A stretch of DNA of 64,000 nucleotides from Emmonsiellopsis sp. PD_33 (GCA_032988165.1 JANTQF010000111.1:40343-104342), one strand, 5' to 3'; positions 46,215-59,380 are shown, numbered from the stretch's first letter. Notes: a model not told the origin generated them from the sequence alone. Program-made: numbers and translations.

Positions 46215-49200
46215 ATGATACCTTCTCCATGGCTGAGAAACCCTCGGTTGGTCATTAGCAATGGGCAAACGCTCCAGATTCGCATCCGCGCTGGTCGCGC
46301 TCTGCACCAGCGGCGGCATGCCAGCTCTCTCGTCATACTCCCCTTTTTGAACCACCGTCCTAGCAAACAGTGCGGTCTTCAGAATAGGGATCGCCACTTT
46401 AACCGGAACTTTCACAATGGCAAAGAAGTACGCTCCTATCTCGTTACTCTTAGGGGGGAATTTCACTGACATCCATCGCCAAAGGTCGGTTTCCATGCGC
46501 AGAACCCCCTGCGGAATGACCAACTCAAGATCGAAATTTCACAAGCCGAGCTACAGGGCGATGGGGATATTTACGATTATTTACGTATATGGCAAGAGAA
46601 GAATGATGCCCAAAACCGTCTAGGTTCGATGCAACCAAGCGGTGCTGTGCTTAATGGGGGGGCAATGAAGGGAGATATGTTTGAGGATGATATCACGACC
46701 GATGAACAATTTACCGATATGTTCGATATGGACGAATACAACTATTCAGTGGACGAAGACCGTAGTTCGACCACTTTTCTGCCTGGAGATTTGGTTCTGA
46801 TTAAATCGTGAGTCTCTGCTGTCGAATATGTTGCCCACAAATATCACTCACCAAAGCTAGGGAACATTCCCCGTCTGATGGCCTATTGGCCATCTACGTC
46901 CGATCTCTTGACAAACAACCCCAGTTTTATACAAACCGAGGGAAATGGCTTGTTGCACCCTCTCATCTTGTAGAGCTGATAGCCCGCCAGATCGCTAGCA
47001 CGGATGCGTTGAACGTCATATTGCCGTACTTCCCGACGGCAAGAGTTGAGCGGGGGGTGCTTCCTCAGATGGGGACAGAAGGTGGTGTCCCACGTCCACT
47101 TGGAGCCCCACTTGTTGACTCTATGAGAGCTTTCGAGATTGCTGCTCATAACTTCTATCGCCGGCATCTAGCCACTCTGGACGACCTATACAATGTGCTG
47201 GTTGCTGATGGAGACGTCCCAATAATGACGCTTGATGAGATCGCCCAAAAAGCCCTTAAACTCGATCCCAGCACCTTGTTGGATTCGGAGCGGTATGCAA
47301 TTGTGAAGGCAATCAACCGGCTGTCGTTTTTTATCTCGAGCAACAAAGTCGGCCCATACGCAGAATCGTATACCATCCGCCCAAGAGTGGAGGCTATCGC
47401 AGTCAGCAGTGTCCTTCTGTGGACCCGGGAATACCAAGATATGAAGAAAAGATTGGCTATAGGAGACACTATTTTGGATATTGAGGAGCATCCGTTGGAA
47501 CAGTTTGTCCAGAAAGCCCAGCGGATTATTCATCGCAGCCGGAGATCACGCCTTCCTACCGTTTCATTTTCTGTCGGTCCAACAACTTACAAAGCCACGG
47601 ATGGTGAGGCATCTTCCAAAGTTGAGGTCGAGCCTTTCTCGGAAACAGATCTCATAATTCTCGATTATTTCCGTATGTGGTCACTACCCCCAGGTCGTAT
47701 GAAACTTGGGTATCTTAAAACGGCCGGTTCTACCATTCTTCGAGCCACGGGTTTATACGAGGAAATGCCGTTAATCCCGGCGACAGGATATCTCTTTCTA
47801 CAAGAGATGGGTGTTTTTGCGCCGTGGCAAAATCTCCACGTCCTCAGTGAACAGCTTGCCCTTCCCGGCCACGGTATTTCTGAGGAAGGCGATAGAATAG
47901 AAGAAGCGTCCAACAAATATTGCGAAAATCTCGGTCCAGAAACCCTTGTCGATTCTATGAAAGAGTCGAGAAAAGATTGGGGGAATCTGCCAGTGTTTTG
48001 CGTTGACGACGTTACCGCGGCCGAAATCGACGATGGTTTCTCGATCGAGCCTGTCGCTGGGTCCGACAATACATACTGGGTCCATGTTCATGTCGCTAAC
48101 CCGTCTGCCTTTATTCCCCCTGACAGTGTAGTCGCGAAAAGGGCCGAGTACTTGAAGAGTTCGTTTTATTCTCCGGAACGGATATACCCCATGTTACCAT
48201 CATCCCTCGTTCACGATCATTTCAGTCTCGCCCCCAACCGGCCGGTTATTACCTTCAGTGCGAAGGTAAATACGGAAGGAGATATACTCGAGACTAATAT
48301 TGTCAACGGAACTGTGAATAATTTGATATATATCACTCCAAACAAAGTTCGAAAGTTGTTTGGCATTGATCGAGATGCCGCTCCCTCCCTTACTATCTGT
48401 GTGGGCGATGAGCCACCAGAGCGTACACGCGCAGAGCTCCAAGATTATATCCCAGAGGAGCACCAATCTACTTTTTACATTCTGGAAAAACTGATGGCTG
48501 GTCGTCGCCAAAAAAGGATGGACAAAGGCGCCCTTGAATTCGCTTTTCGACAACAGCCCCAACCAAGAATACAGAGTAACAAGGACCTCGACATCTTCTA
48601 CTCGGTCAATAATGCAGGGGGTTACCATTACAATGCAGACCCTGCGATTCGACTAAGTGGGCTAATGCGTGATCCATTCCAACCGATGGACTCGACGAAA
48701 GAGGATCTCGTGAGCCATGTAATGTTGTTGGGCGGAGAAGTTGCTGGCCTGTGGGCTAAAGACCATGAAGTTCCCTTAATTTTTAGCGGGACCTGGCACC
48801 ATCCTGAATTCACACCGGTGACCGGGAACAACGTGCCGAATGAGGGAACCGAATCCATTCATTTGGGACTTCCCAGATCCTTCGCGACATCAAAACCAAC
48901 TCCCCATACGGGCCTTGGCATGGACCAATATGTAAAGGCCACCAGTCCCCTCCGACGATATAGCGATCTTCTTGCGCACTGGCAGATCGAGGCGGTGTTG
49001 CGCCAGCAAGCAAGTGGGACAACTTCGCTCGATCAAATTGCCACCTCTTTACCATTCACCGAAGCCGAAATCGACAAGCACATCGCCCGCGCCAATTGGC
49101 AAATCAGCCTGAAGAATCGTGCGCAAAACCGTTCGCGGGAGTTCTGGATATGCCAGGCGCTTTTCCGGGCTTTCTATTTTAAACAGGCCGCGCTACCCGC

Positions 49201-49474
49201 GACATTTCAATGCCTAATTCGAGCGCCATATCATGATGTAACGACGCGTGCGCACGGCCTGGATCGAGATGAATATCATGGAACAATGCTACCGTTCGAT
49301 ATGGCATGCCTAGTCACGAGCGAGAAGACTTCTGCGGACATCCAAGCGGGGGATCTAGTGGATGTGGAACTTGTGTCCATTGATATGTACACCCTTCAAG
49401 TCAGCGTTAAGTTTTCGCGCCATGTCAAACGCCCAGCCAATGGCATTATCCTGGAAAATGGAGCCTTCCTATAG
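46215..49474 (+). CDS. Mitochondrial RNase II-type exoribonuclease (CYT-4/Dss1 family)
   Basis: Exons 46215-46427, 46503-46807 and 46861-49474; phases agree, 1043 aa. 3'-5' exoribonuclease of the mitochondrial RNA degradosome, needed for RNA turnover and intron processing. The start MIPSPWLRNPRLVIS leads an Arg-rich, acid-free presequence (RIRAGRALHQRRHAS), as expected for matrix import; an in-frame Met 16 codons upstream is less likely. After an acidic linker, FLPGDLVLIKS begins the CYT-4 N-domain, with FYTNRGKW and the phrase GGVPRPLGAPLV. The RNB domain opens near residue 546: DWGNLPVFCVDDVTAAEIDDGFSI, keeping the clustered Asp residues that hold Mg2+. Later come SFYSPERIYPMLP and TSPLRRYSDLLAHWQ, the RNB C-terminal signature. 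Ends without a clear S1 domain, as in Dss1. Confidence 0.9.
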
Positions 49475-50275
49475 ATTTCGAAATACATGGCGATAAATCG
49501 CGCCAGCCAATCAGATCACAAATCTACTCCATCCCGCTACAAACGCGCCTATTGTCGGGACTGGTACTCCCTTTCGCCTACCTCTCCTCCTCCCCGCTTG
49601 CTCGCCACGAACCTACGTATGCGACGGTATCTATGTGACACGGCCTCTGGCCTGACGTTTACAAATTAACCATTGCCCGTTAAGAGGAGCTGCGCGAGAC
49701 CGAAGGAAGTTCAACGCTGTGTGAGTGGTTTTGGACCAGGCATCTAATATTTCAAGAACCCGTCGGGTTCTACTACAAATGGGAGAGATGTATGATAGAT
49801 AGATACTGTATAACACCTGTATAAATAGATTATGATGTACGACATATTTTGGATAAATATTTAACAAACTTATATTCCCTATTGTTTCTACTCCAACCCA
49901 GCTCAATTGCCCCTCACAAATTCTGCTACATTCCGGACAGCAACAGTCTATCCAAATGCCTCCTCCCCAACCCCAACTAGTGTTCGAACTATGCCTCATC
50001 ATCCAATCGATTGTCGGGGATTAAGGCTAAGAAGCCTTATATCCGGGTTGTAACTATGAATAAGCCTGCATGTTCGGCTGTGACGTCAACCCACCCAATA
50101 ACGGAAGGGACCCCGTCTAGATCGCTACTCTACTAACAATTGACCCCGACGCCGACTTCCCCCCTCCGAATCTCCTCCTATAAACATCATCTATAATCAG
50201 CCTGTAACACCCCTACAAACCAACCTCTCATTCCCGCAAAAGCTCCCTCAAATCCCCGCCCAGCCTCCAAGAAAA
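49475..50275. other. Intergenic region before SDR gene
   Basis: About 800 bases. Holds the exoribonuclease 3' end and the SDR promoter, C-rich just before 50276. No gene seen. Confidence 0.45.
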
Positions 50276-51323
50276 ATGGCCGACCCCATCTTCCGCCCCG
50301 GCGCCACCGCCCTCATTACAGGCGGGGCCAGCGGCATCGGCTTCGCCGTGGCCCAGCTCTGTCGGGCAAAGAAAATGAATCTGATCCTGGTAGACGTGCA
50401 TGCTGAGCGGTTGGCCAATGCGCACATAATCCTCGGGGAGACGGAGGATACACAGACACTGGTCCATGTTATGGACACGGCGGATTTGAGCTCTTGGGAT
50501 TATCTGAAGGGGAAAGTCGCGGAGTTGTTTCCCGATGGTGTTGATTTCTTCATGTTGAATGCGGGGGCGGCTTTTCGGCCGGCGGTAGCGGGGAGGCCGT
50601 GGGAGGATCCGGAGTATTTTGGAAAGGTTGGTTTGTGGTTTTCCCTATGTTATGTTTTTCCGGTATAGCTGATGGTTCGGTTACTGGGAGTCTGAAATTC
50701 TATATATATCTTGTTTCAAGTGATAGACGGATCGCATACTAACATCTTTACTCCTGCTACAATAGACATTCGCAACCAACGTCACAGGCATCATAAACGG
50801 TCTATCCACATTCCTCCCCGTGGTCACCGATCCAAACAACAAGGAAGAAAGAGCAATAGTGATCACCGGTTCAAAGCAAGGCATCACGAACCCCCCAGGA
50901 AACCCAGCATACAACGCCAGCAAATCCGCCGTGAAAACCATCACTGAACACCTAGCTCACGATCTTCGTTCCAACGAGGAGACCAGCAATGTCTCCGTCC
51001 ACCTCCTCGTCCCGGGATGGACATATACCTCCCTGACTGGAAGTGGGGGCATTGTCCCTGATGCTAGTAAGCCGGAGGGTGCATGGGCGCCGGCTCAGGT
51101 AGCGGATTATATGGTTGACAAGGTGGTAAAGGGCGACTTCTACATTATCTGTCCGGATAATGAGACGACGGAGAGTATGGATGAGGCTAGAATGGCTTGG
51201 GCGATGGGGGATTTAATGGAGAGGCGTCCACCGTTGTCGAGGTGGGATGGAAAGTGGAAGGAGCAGGCTGCGAAGTGGATTAAAAGTGAGGCGGAGAAGA
51301 GGGCTGATGCGCGGGTTGCTTGA
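50276..51323 (+). CDS. Short-chain dehydrogenase/reductase
   Basis: Exons 50276-50626 and 50766-51323 (139-nt intron), 302 aa. NAD(P)-dependent oxidoreductase with a Rossmann fold. ALITGGASGIGFAVAQLC is the TGxxxGIG coenzyme loop; LILVDVHAERL has an Asp after beta-2, which favours NAD(H). DFFMLNAGAAF is the NAG motif. After the splice, TFATNVTGIINGL, AIVITGSKQG (catalytic Ser) and PAYNASKSAVKTITEHLAHDL (YxxxK) follow, so the active site is complete. HLLVPGWTYTSLTG is the usual PG motif after the active site. No targeting signal. Substrate unknown; the neighbours are unrelated housekeeping genes, so no pathway can be assigned. Confidence 0.92.
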
Positions 51324-52075
51324 GTCTGTCATTTCCCATCTCGCGGGAACTTTTGGGCCAATTTGGCGCGTGCGTGTCAGGTAAGCGGTTTTGCTAGTTA
51401 CCGTTGGGATCCAGACATGGAGCATCAAAATGCAGTGAAGTGATGAAATGAGAACCAGTCTGTGTTGACATGATTGTATGACATATATGAACATTTGTTA
51501 AACAAAACAGAAGCAAAACTCCTCCTTCAGCGCAAAATTGAGAAATGCAGAGTATGTCAAAAAGAGTTTTCCATTGATGTCTGCTGGCCATGCTCTTTCA
51601 TTCCAACAATGCATCAGACAGACACTGATATTCCTATCATCCACGCATCCACTCACTCAACTGCCGGTCGTCTATTCTCATATCGTACAGTAAATAATAA
51701 AGGGAGCACCATCACAATCTGTCAAGGGAGTTCAGCCACTTCTCCTTTCTGTCCCGCTGACTCGTTCGGTGCATGTATGCATTTGTATGTGTTTCGGTTG
51801 TGGTCGAAAAGGGGAGGCGGAGGATATATATTGGGGGGTATTCGGTATTCGGGTATGACTTATTCGGGGAAAAGAGAGGAGATTTGGATTCGATTACAAT
51901 CTGGAGAATGTTAGATTTACTGAAAGATGGAGAATAAAATGAGATGAAAGAATCCGGGCAGGGATAAGGGCGCCGCGGTTCTCCTCTCCGGCGTCTTCTC
52001 CGTTCATTCTTTTCGAAAAGGAGATCGAATCCAACGGGACGGGAATAGGATCTTGGGCACTCGCGAGGGGTCGGC
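51324..52075. other. Convergent 3' region
   Basis: About 750 bases between the SDR and TOM6-like stop codons. A 146-codon plus-strand ORF (51474-51914) shows no family features; taken as chance. Confidence 0.45.
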
Positions 52076-52384
52076 TTACTGAGGAAGAAGGAGTTCACTG
52101 AGACTGCTGTGCAGGAATGCGACGGCGGCCTATATAATAATACATATTAGCAAATGGTTCGGGATGAAGCTGTATGAATATGACATCCAAAACTCCTCCA
52201 TCACCCTCGAAAGGCCTTCACATGTATCTCCCCATTAACTTACCCCGAATACAACTACGCTCCTCACAACAGTAGCATTCTCCGACGATGTGATTTCTCT
52301 GTATGCGGTGGAGAGGAAGCCGCGGGACTCGGGTTGGCGGCGGGCTGGGCCGGATTGGACGACGACGCGCTGCTTGGGGGGCAT
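52076..52384 (-). CDS. TOM6-like small subunit of the mitochondrial outer-membrane translocase
   Basis: Exons 52244-52384 and 52076-52129, 64 aa; intron 52130-52243 (GTAAGT...ATAG). Tom6 stabilises the TOM core through Tom40/Tom22. The protein has a basic head (MPPKQRVVVQ), a conserved mid-section GFLSTAYREITSSENATVVRSV, then one C-terminal membrane helix split by the intron: VVVFG-AAVAFLHSSLSELLLPQ. The pattern of a SPxNxxVVRS-like block followed by a tail-anchor ending LLLP is that of fungal Tom6-like proteins; TOM5 is the alternative. The second exon encodes only 17 residues, so the gene is easy to miss. An in-frame extension upstream of the Met exists but is poor in family features. Divergent from CTNNBL1. 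Confidence 0.7.
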
Positions 52385-52795
52385 TTTGATATTCGAACGG
52401 GGAATGTGGATCGATTTGGAAGGGTTCCAGGAGGTGTATGTGAGCTTTGAAAGGGGTGGAAAAGTGGCGGAGGTCAAGAGAGGTTGATTGATGATGACGG
52501 AGATTTTCTGGCGCGGGCGGAAAAACTTGAGAAGCTTTGGCCGCAAAGTGCGTGGTTGGTCTGTCCGGAGTGCCGTAGCCAGTATTGTTTGGAGCATGGG
52601 GCAGCAGAAGGAGCTTTGTGAACGGAGTGTTTGAAAGCAGCGGGAGATATTGATATCTGGTGCTTCTTCGCGCAGTTCCAGCTATTGAAACATATTTCAA
52701 TTCGAGTCGGGACTTAATTCCCACTGATATTCGAGGAAGAGCCTCGTTCCCCAGCTCATTTCGTGCCATTTGCCTGCCCCCTCCCAACTACTACG
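52385..52795. other. Divergent promoter, TOM6-like / CTNNBL1
   Basis: About 410 bases between two start codons. No extra gene and no strong motif seen. Confidence 0.45.
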
Positions 52796-55095
52796 ATGGC
52801 CGGCATAGACGACCTATTCAAGGTATTCCGATCCTTCTTTGAAAATTACCGGAGCGCCATGCTGACGAGTACATAGAAACCCCTATTGCCCTCCAAGCGC
52901 AAGCTCGAGCCTCTTCGAGATGCAAGTATGTCGTCCAGATTTCTCCCTACGAGCCGAGCAAGGTGAAGCAGAGGAACTAACCGAAACGCTCCACCCAGAC
53001 GAAGTCTACAAGTCCGCAAAGGTAGACGCCAATGGCGATGCAAAGAGTACTGGCAGAGCCGTTGCTGTGGAGGATGCAGGGGACGAAGACGATTACGCAG
53101 GCCCAGAGCTCCCTCCTGACTTCGACCCCGAAGAAGACATCCCCGACGACGATGAGGGTCGGTTTTTCGGGGGTGGCATAACCCGCGAGACCGCCGGCGC
53201 ATTAGATTTTGTTGAGAAATTGGATCAGGGAGAGACTGCGGTAAGGATATACTTTTTGGACTGCAGAATGCGTGAGGACAAGCAAGCTGATAGTTTTTGC
53301 TCCGCTGTGTGAAGCCAGAGAAGATTGACGCTGCTTGGCTGCGACGACTGGCACTGAATTTCGAGAAGAGAATATCAAAAAATGCGGAGCTGAGGGCGAA
53401 GTTTGAGAGCGAGCCGCAGAAGTAAGTTGGAATTGGATAGTGCCATGTTTATCTTCTTTGAAACCTTTCTAACAGCCCTGGTCGCATTAGGTTTATGGCC
53501 TCCGAAGCGGACCTTGACGCGGATATCAAATCCCTTTCGATTCTCTCGGAGCATCCGGAGCTATATGACGAGTTTGCGAATTTGGGGTGTGTTGGGTCAC
53601 TGGTTTCGTTATTGTCTCATGAGAATACTGATATCGCCATTGATGCGATTGAGATTCTTGGTGAGTTGACGGATGAGGATGTCGAAGCTGAACAAGAGCA
53701 ATGGGACGTTTTGGTTGCGGCCATGGTAAGGACATATTCTATACTTTAGTGACGGATTCTCTACTAACAACTCGAAAGCTGGAGGCAGATCTTATTCAGC
53801 TGTTGGGGCAAAACCTTGCCCGGCTTGACGAGAGCATTGATGCTGACAGATCCGGCGTGTATCATATACTGAGTGAGTATTCAACTGCCGACATATGTAG
53901 GATTATGCTAACATGACTGTAATAGGTGTTCTAGAGAACCTTGCATCCCAACTTGCTATTGCCGAAAAAATTGGGCAAGATTCGGACCTAATCTCGTGGC
54001 TGAAAACACGAATACAGAAGAAGGAGACTCCTGTGACACAGAATAAACAGTATTCTGCTGAAATTCTCGCGATATTAGTCCAATCTTCCTCTAAGAACCG
54101 ACAACAACTTATTCAAACAGACATGGTGGACATACTTTTACAACAGCTCAGTGCTTATCGAAAGCTGGACCCTGAAAAAGACTCGGATGAGGAGGAGTAT
54201 GTCGAGAACCTTTTTGACTGCTTAACTTGCTTAGTCGACGAGGATGAAGGGAAGGCAAAATTTATCGAGGCGGAAGGCATTGAGCTTGCACAAATTATGC
54301 TTAGGGAAGGCAAGATGAGCAAACCCAGAGCATTACGGATTCTTAATCACGCCCTCGGTGGGAAAGGCGGTGCTCCTTCGTGCGAGCATCTTATTGAGGC
54401 TGCGGGGTTGCGCACTATATTTGGAATGTTTATGAAAAAGGTACGTTTTCTCTTATTAATGCTCTATTCGGGATTTAAAGAAGCTAATACCCTGTATAGC
54501 AAGACAATCAATCGATAGAACACCTCTTGGGCATTTTCTCATCGCTCCTGCGGCTTCTCCCCGGAGAGTCTCCTAGTCGGATAAGGACGCTTGCGAAATT
54601 TATGGAGAAAGACTACGAAAAGATTGACAAGCTGCTTAAACTCCGGCGGGAATATGCCTCGAAAGTCTCGACTGTTGATCAGACAATTGCCCAGGAACGG
54701 GAAGCTATGGATCCGGATGACCAAGAAGACATGGCAGGCGAATGGCTTTCTCGACGTCTTGATGCTGGACTTTTCTGTTTACAAGTACGCTAGCCTTTCC
54801 CATAGTCTCATGTTCCTGCTTGACTAATGTTTTGATAGATCATTGACGTCATCCTGGCATGGCTGGTCGCTGAAGATGACGGAGCAAAATCGAAAATAAA
54901 AAGCCTCCTTGCAGATCGAGACGAAGATTTGGGGCTAATCAAAGCGACGTTGCAGGGTATGTTTCCTCCACCCTCTATGAGCACGAAGGAACAGGGCTAA
55001 TCTTTATCATAGAACAACTAAGCGATCTTGACGAAACATCAGCCGAAGAAGACGATACGCGGGAGATGCTTAGGACGCTGATGCAATTCCTGTGA
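52796..55095 (+). CDS. Beta-catenin-like protein 1 (CTNNBL1), armadillo-repeat splicing-associated factor
   Basis: Ten exons: 52796-52822, 52877-52925, 52972-53240, 53315-53421, 53491-53725, 53779-53872, 53926-54440, 54500-54784, 54839-54956, 55013-55095; phases agree, 593 aa against 563 in human. Nuclear protein linked to the Prp19/CDC5L spliceosome complex. The N-terminus has basic KPLLPSKRKLEPLRDA, then an acidic region (PPDFDPEEDIPDDDEG). The family block reads GRFFGGGITRETAGALDFVE, KFMASEADLDADIKSLSIL, and VLENLASQLAIAEKIGQ, all in helical armadillo repeats. The C-terminal part has YASKVSTVDQTI and DDTREMLRTLMQFL. The exon 3 acceptor could be 52963 instead of 52972 (three residues more). 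Starts about 410 bases from the TOM6-like gene on the other strand. Confidence 0.92.
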
Positions 55096-55171
55096 TTCTA
55101 TGTAACATACTTGGCGGAGTTAATGTAATATGAATGAATAAACAAAATATTCACCTTGCTGTCTGTCCCCT

Positions 55172-55189
55172 GAGCTACATAGGTAGCTC
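55172..55189. terminator. Hairpin after CTNNBL1
   Basis: GAGCTAC and GTAGCTC are perfect 7-bp arms around a 4-base loop, about 75 bases after the CTNNBL1 stop; CCTGAG/CTCAGG arms overlap its outer edge. Could be a 3'-end or boundary structure; eukaryotic terminators are not defined this way, so the call is tentative. Confidence 0.25.
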
Positions 55190-55204
55190 CCTCAGGAGTT
55201 TGAT

Positions 55205-55214
55205 ATCACGTGAT
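55205..55214. promoter_or_regulatory. CACGTG palindrome upstream of RPB2
   Basis: ATCACGTGAT, a perfect 10-bp palindrome with an E-box core (bHLH/Cbf1-type site), about 330 bases before the RPB2 start codon. Role inferred only. Confidence 0.4.
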
Positions 55215-55541
55215 GTAAAACTTAATCAACTTCGGCGCTAGCCCATTTTCGGACAAGCGGCTGTTGCGGCTCTGCTTGGTTTTGAGAGTCGCGCTCGGCG
55301 TCAGGGAGGACAAAGCTGGAGAAATTATCGCTCACCACCCGCCAACCTCCCACCAGACGCTGCGCAGGGTTTTTCTGCTCCGGTATCGCGAAATAACCTC
55401 TGTGCAAAACCCTTTTTCTCCGATATACCCCCTTCGACGAATGGAATAGAGCTTTCCGACCAGTGAGAGCTCTACCACCCGCTCCGATTCCAGTCGCCCT
55501 GGGCCGTATCGCCCTCGCCTGCCCAGCACAACACACCCAGC

Positions 55542-58500
55542 ATGGACCCATACGAGGCTGAATATGGCGATGAGGAGTACTATGGGGAAGAAGAAGGAAT
55601 CACCTCCGAAGACTGTTGGACGGTGATTTCGTCCTTCTTCGAAACAAAGGGTCTCGTGTCGCAGCAGCTGGATTCGTTCGATGAGTTCATTTCAACGACC
55701 ATGCAGGAGCTGGTGGAGGAGCAGGGCCAGGTCACGCTTGATCAGACACTCGCTCCCGCTGAGGATGAGATCGATCCCGTCGTTCTGCGCCGTTACGAGC
55801 TGAAATTCGGCACTGTCATGCTTGCGCGACCCTCGATGACTGAGGGTGATGGCGCGACGAGTATTATGTTGCCTCAGGAAGCACGACTTCGAAATCTCAC
55901 ATACGCCAGTCCACTTTATCTGGGTATTACGAAACGGATCACGGAAGGACGGGAACGGCTTATTTCGGAACGCGACGACGATCAGGATGGCGAGCCCGAT
56001 AACGATGAGGATCGACGGAATAGAGGGACATATCTGCACTGGGAGCCGAAATCTTTGAATGAGGGTGAAAACGAGGAAGAAAACGTTTTCATCGGGAGAA
56101 TGCCTATCATGCTGAAGTCGAAATACTGCATCCTCAAGGACCTCAACGAGCAGTCGCTCTACAACTGGAACGAATGCCCCTATGATTCCGGCGGGTACTT
56201 CATTATCAACGGAAGTGAGAAGGTCCTTATTGCTCAGGAACGAAGCGCCGGGAATATTGTCCAAGTGTTCAAGAAAGCTCCTCCAAGCCCAACACCGTAC
56301 ATTGCGGAAATTCGAAGTGCTGTGGAGAAGGGATCCAGAATCCTTTCCCAGCTTTCGATCAAGCTTTTTGCCAAAGGTGACACCTCTAAGGGCGGTTTCG
56401 GTCCTACCATTCGATCCACGCTCCCCTACATCAAAACGGATATCCCTATCGTCGTCGTTTTCCGAGCCCTCGGTGTCGTGTCCGACGAGGATATTTTAAA
56501 TCACATTTGTTACGATCGAAATGATACCCCGATGCTGGAGATGCTCAAGCCATGTATTGAGGAGGGTTTCGTTATTCAGGATCGCGAAGTCGCGCTTGAC
56601 TTCATCAGTAAGCGAGGCTCGTCTCCTACGACCATGAATCACGAGAAGCGAGTGAGATATGCGAGGGATATCATCCAAAAAGAATTTCTTCCTCATATTT
56701 CGCAGAGTGAAGGAAGTGAGACGCGAAAGGCATTTTTCTTGGGATATATGGTACACAGGCTTCTTCAATGCGCTCTTGGTCGCCGTGATGTGGATGATCG
56801 TGATCACTTTGGAAAGAAGAGACTGGACCTGGCTGGTCCACTACTGGCTGGACTTTTCCGAATTCTTTTCATGCGACTTACCAAGGATCTTTACAAATAC
56901 GTCCAGAGATGTGTCGAAGTCGGTCGTCAGCTATACTTGAATATCGGAGTGAAGGCTACCACGCTATCCAGTGGTCTCAAATATGCTCTTGCCACAGGAA
57001 ACTGGGGTGAGCAGAAAAAGGCCGCAAGCTCCAAGGCTGGTGTTTCTCAGGTGCTCAATCGATACACATATGCGTCCACACTTTCCCATCTTCGGCGTAC
57101 CAACACGCCTATTGGTCGCGACGGTAAAATCGCTAAACCTCGACAACTTCACAATACTCATTGGGGTCTTGTTTGTCCGGCCGAAACTCCGGAAGGACAG
57201 GCTTGTGGTCTCGTTAAGAATTTGGCATTGATGTGCTGTATCACCGTCGGTACTCCTAGCGAGCCGATCATCGACTTCATGATCCAACGAAATATGGAAG
57301 TTCTAGAAGAATTCGAGCCCCAGGTGTCGCCCAATGCGACCAAGGTCTTCGTCAATGGTGTCTGGGTTGGTGTCCACAGAGACCCGTCTCACCTTGTCAG
57401 CACGGTACAGTCGTTGAGGCGCCGTAACATGATTTCCCACGAGGTTTCTTTGGTACGAGATATTCGCGACCGGGAATTTAAGATCTTCACAGATGCTGGA
57501 CGTGTCTGTCGACCTCTATTCGTTGTTGACAACGATCCGAAGAACGAGAATAGTGGCTCCCTCGTGCTGACCAAGGAGCACATCCACAAACTTGAGGCAG
57601 ATAAGGAACTTCCAGCAGATTTAGATCCCGAAGAGCGAAGAGAACGGTACTTTGGTTGGGACGGTCTTGTCAAGTCTGGTGTTGTTGAGTATGTGGATGC
57701 GGAAGAGGAAGAGACGATTATGATCGTCATGACGCCAGAAGATTTGGAGGCATCTAAACAGTTGCAGGCCGGATACGGCCTTCCGGAAGACGATGGCTCT
57801 GATCCCAATCGACGTGTCAGATCAACACTTAGCCAAAAGGCGCATACCTGGACGCATTGCGAAATTCATCCCAGTATGATATTGGGTATTTGTGCCAGTA
57901 TTATTCCTTTCCCTGATCACAACCAGTCTCCGCGTAACACATACCAGTCTGCTATGGGTAAACAAGCTATGGGCGTGTTCCTTACGAATTTCGACCAGCG
58001 CATGGAGACTATGATGAACATTCTTTACTATCCTCAGAAACCCCTTGCAACAACACGGTCCATGGAGTTCCTCAAGTTCCGCGAGCTTCCTGCTGGGCAG
58101 AATGCCATTGTTGCTATCGCATGTTACTCTGGATATAACCAGGAAGATTCCGTCATTATGAACCAGAGCAGTATCGATCGTGGCCTCTTCCGGAGTCTTT
58201 TCTACCGGACATACACTGATTCCGAGAAGATGGTTGGCATGACTGTGGTGGAAAGATTTGAGAAACCCATGAGATCCGACACTCTCCGAATGAAACATGG
58301 AACTTACGACAAGGTAGATGACGATGGCATTGTCGCCCCTGGCGTTCGTGTTTCGGGCGAGGATATCATTATCGGAAAAACTGCTCCACTGGCGCCAGAG
58401 GCAGAAGAGCTGGGCCAGCGAACGAAGCAACATACCAAACTCGACGTGTCCACTCCTCTACGAAGCACCGAGAGCGGTATCGTCGATCAGGTGCTTGTTT

Positions 58501-59380
58501 CTACGAGCAACGATGACCTGAAATTCGTCAAAGTGCGGATGCGAACTACTAAGATCCCCCAGATCGGAGATAAGTTTGCATCTCGCCACGGTCAGAAAGG
58601 TACTATTGGTATCACCTATAGGCAGGAGGACATGCCTTTTACACGCGAAGGCATTGTTCCAGATTTAATCATCAACCCTCACGCCATTCCCTCCCGTATG
58701 ACTATTGCCCATTTGATCGAGTGTCAGCTCAGTAAAGTTTCTTCGCTGCGTGGTTACGAAGGTGACGCAACGCCATTTACCGACGTAACAGTGGACTCCG
58801 TCTCCAGCTTGCTTCGTGAACATGGATACCAGTCTCGCGGTTTCGAGGTCATGTATAACGGCCATACCGGCAAAAAGCTAGTGGCCCAAGTCTTCCTTGG
58901 ACCGACCTACTACCAACGTCTACGACACATGGTGGATGATAAGATCCACGCTCGGGCACGTGGCCCAACCCAGATCCTTACCAGACAACCAGTCGAAGGT
59001 CGTGCGAGAGACGGTGGTCTACGTTTCGGAGAGATGGAACGCGATTGTATGATTGCCCATGGCGCCAGCGCGTTCCTGAAGGAGAGACTGTTCGATGTGT
59101 CTGATCCGTTCCGTGTCCACATTTGCGATATCTGCGGATTGATGACACCAATTGCGTAAGTTTTTGACCTAACTATTTTTATGAACTGAATTTATGCTAA
59201 CAAACATGTGCGTATAGAAAACTCAAAAAGGGCGACTTCGAATGTCGTGCATGCAAGAACAAGAACAAGATCTCCCAAGTCCACATTCCATATGCTGCCA
59301 AGTTGCTTTTCCAGGAGCTAGCATCGATGAATATCGCGGCACGGATGTTTACCAAGCGGTCCGGTGTGTCCTTGCGATAA
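55542..59380 (+). CDS. rpb2: RNA polymerase II second-largest subunit RPB2
   Basis: Exons 55542-59155 and 59218-59380, 1258 aa. Forms half of the Pol II active centre in the nucleus. The acidic start MDPYEAEYGDEEYYG and ITSEDCWTVISSFFETKGLV are typical of fungal RPB2. Landmarks in order: PYDSGGYFIINGSEKVLI (lobe), RDHFGKKRLDLAGPLL (fork), THWGLVCPAETPEGQACGL, GYNQEDSVIMNQSSIDRGLF (hybrid-binding, active-site side), and KFASRHGQKGTIG. The C-terminal clamp has the zinc cluster CDICG...CRACK, whose second Cys pair comes only from exon 2, so the 62-nt intron must be removed. Ends with the anchor helix SMNIAARMFTKRSGVSLR. Full family length, no damage. A good phylogenetic marker for naming the species. 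Confidence 0.98.

Larger units (their letters stand above)
55096..55541. other. Intergenic region, CTNNBL1 3' / RPB2 promoter
   Basis: 446 bases. Contains an inverted repeat at 55172-55189 and an ATCACGTGAT palindrome at 55205-55214. RPB2 has no obvious TATA box. Confidence 0.5.

Noticed and set aside
51474..51914. 146-codon plus-strand ORF after the SDR gene
   Set aside because: No domain; lies in a convergent 3' region and is unlike conserved proteins.
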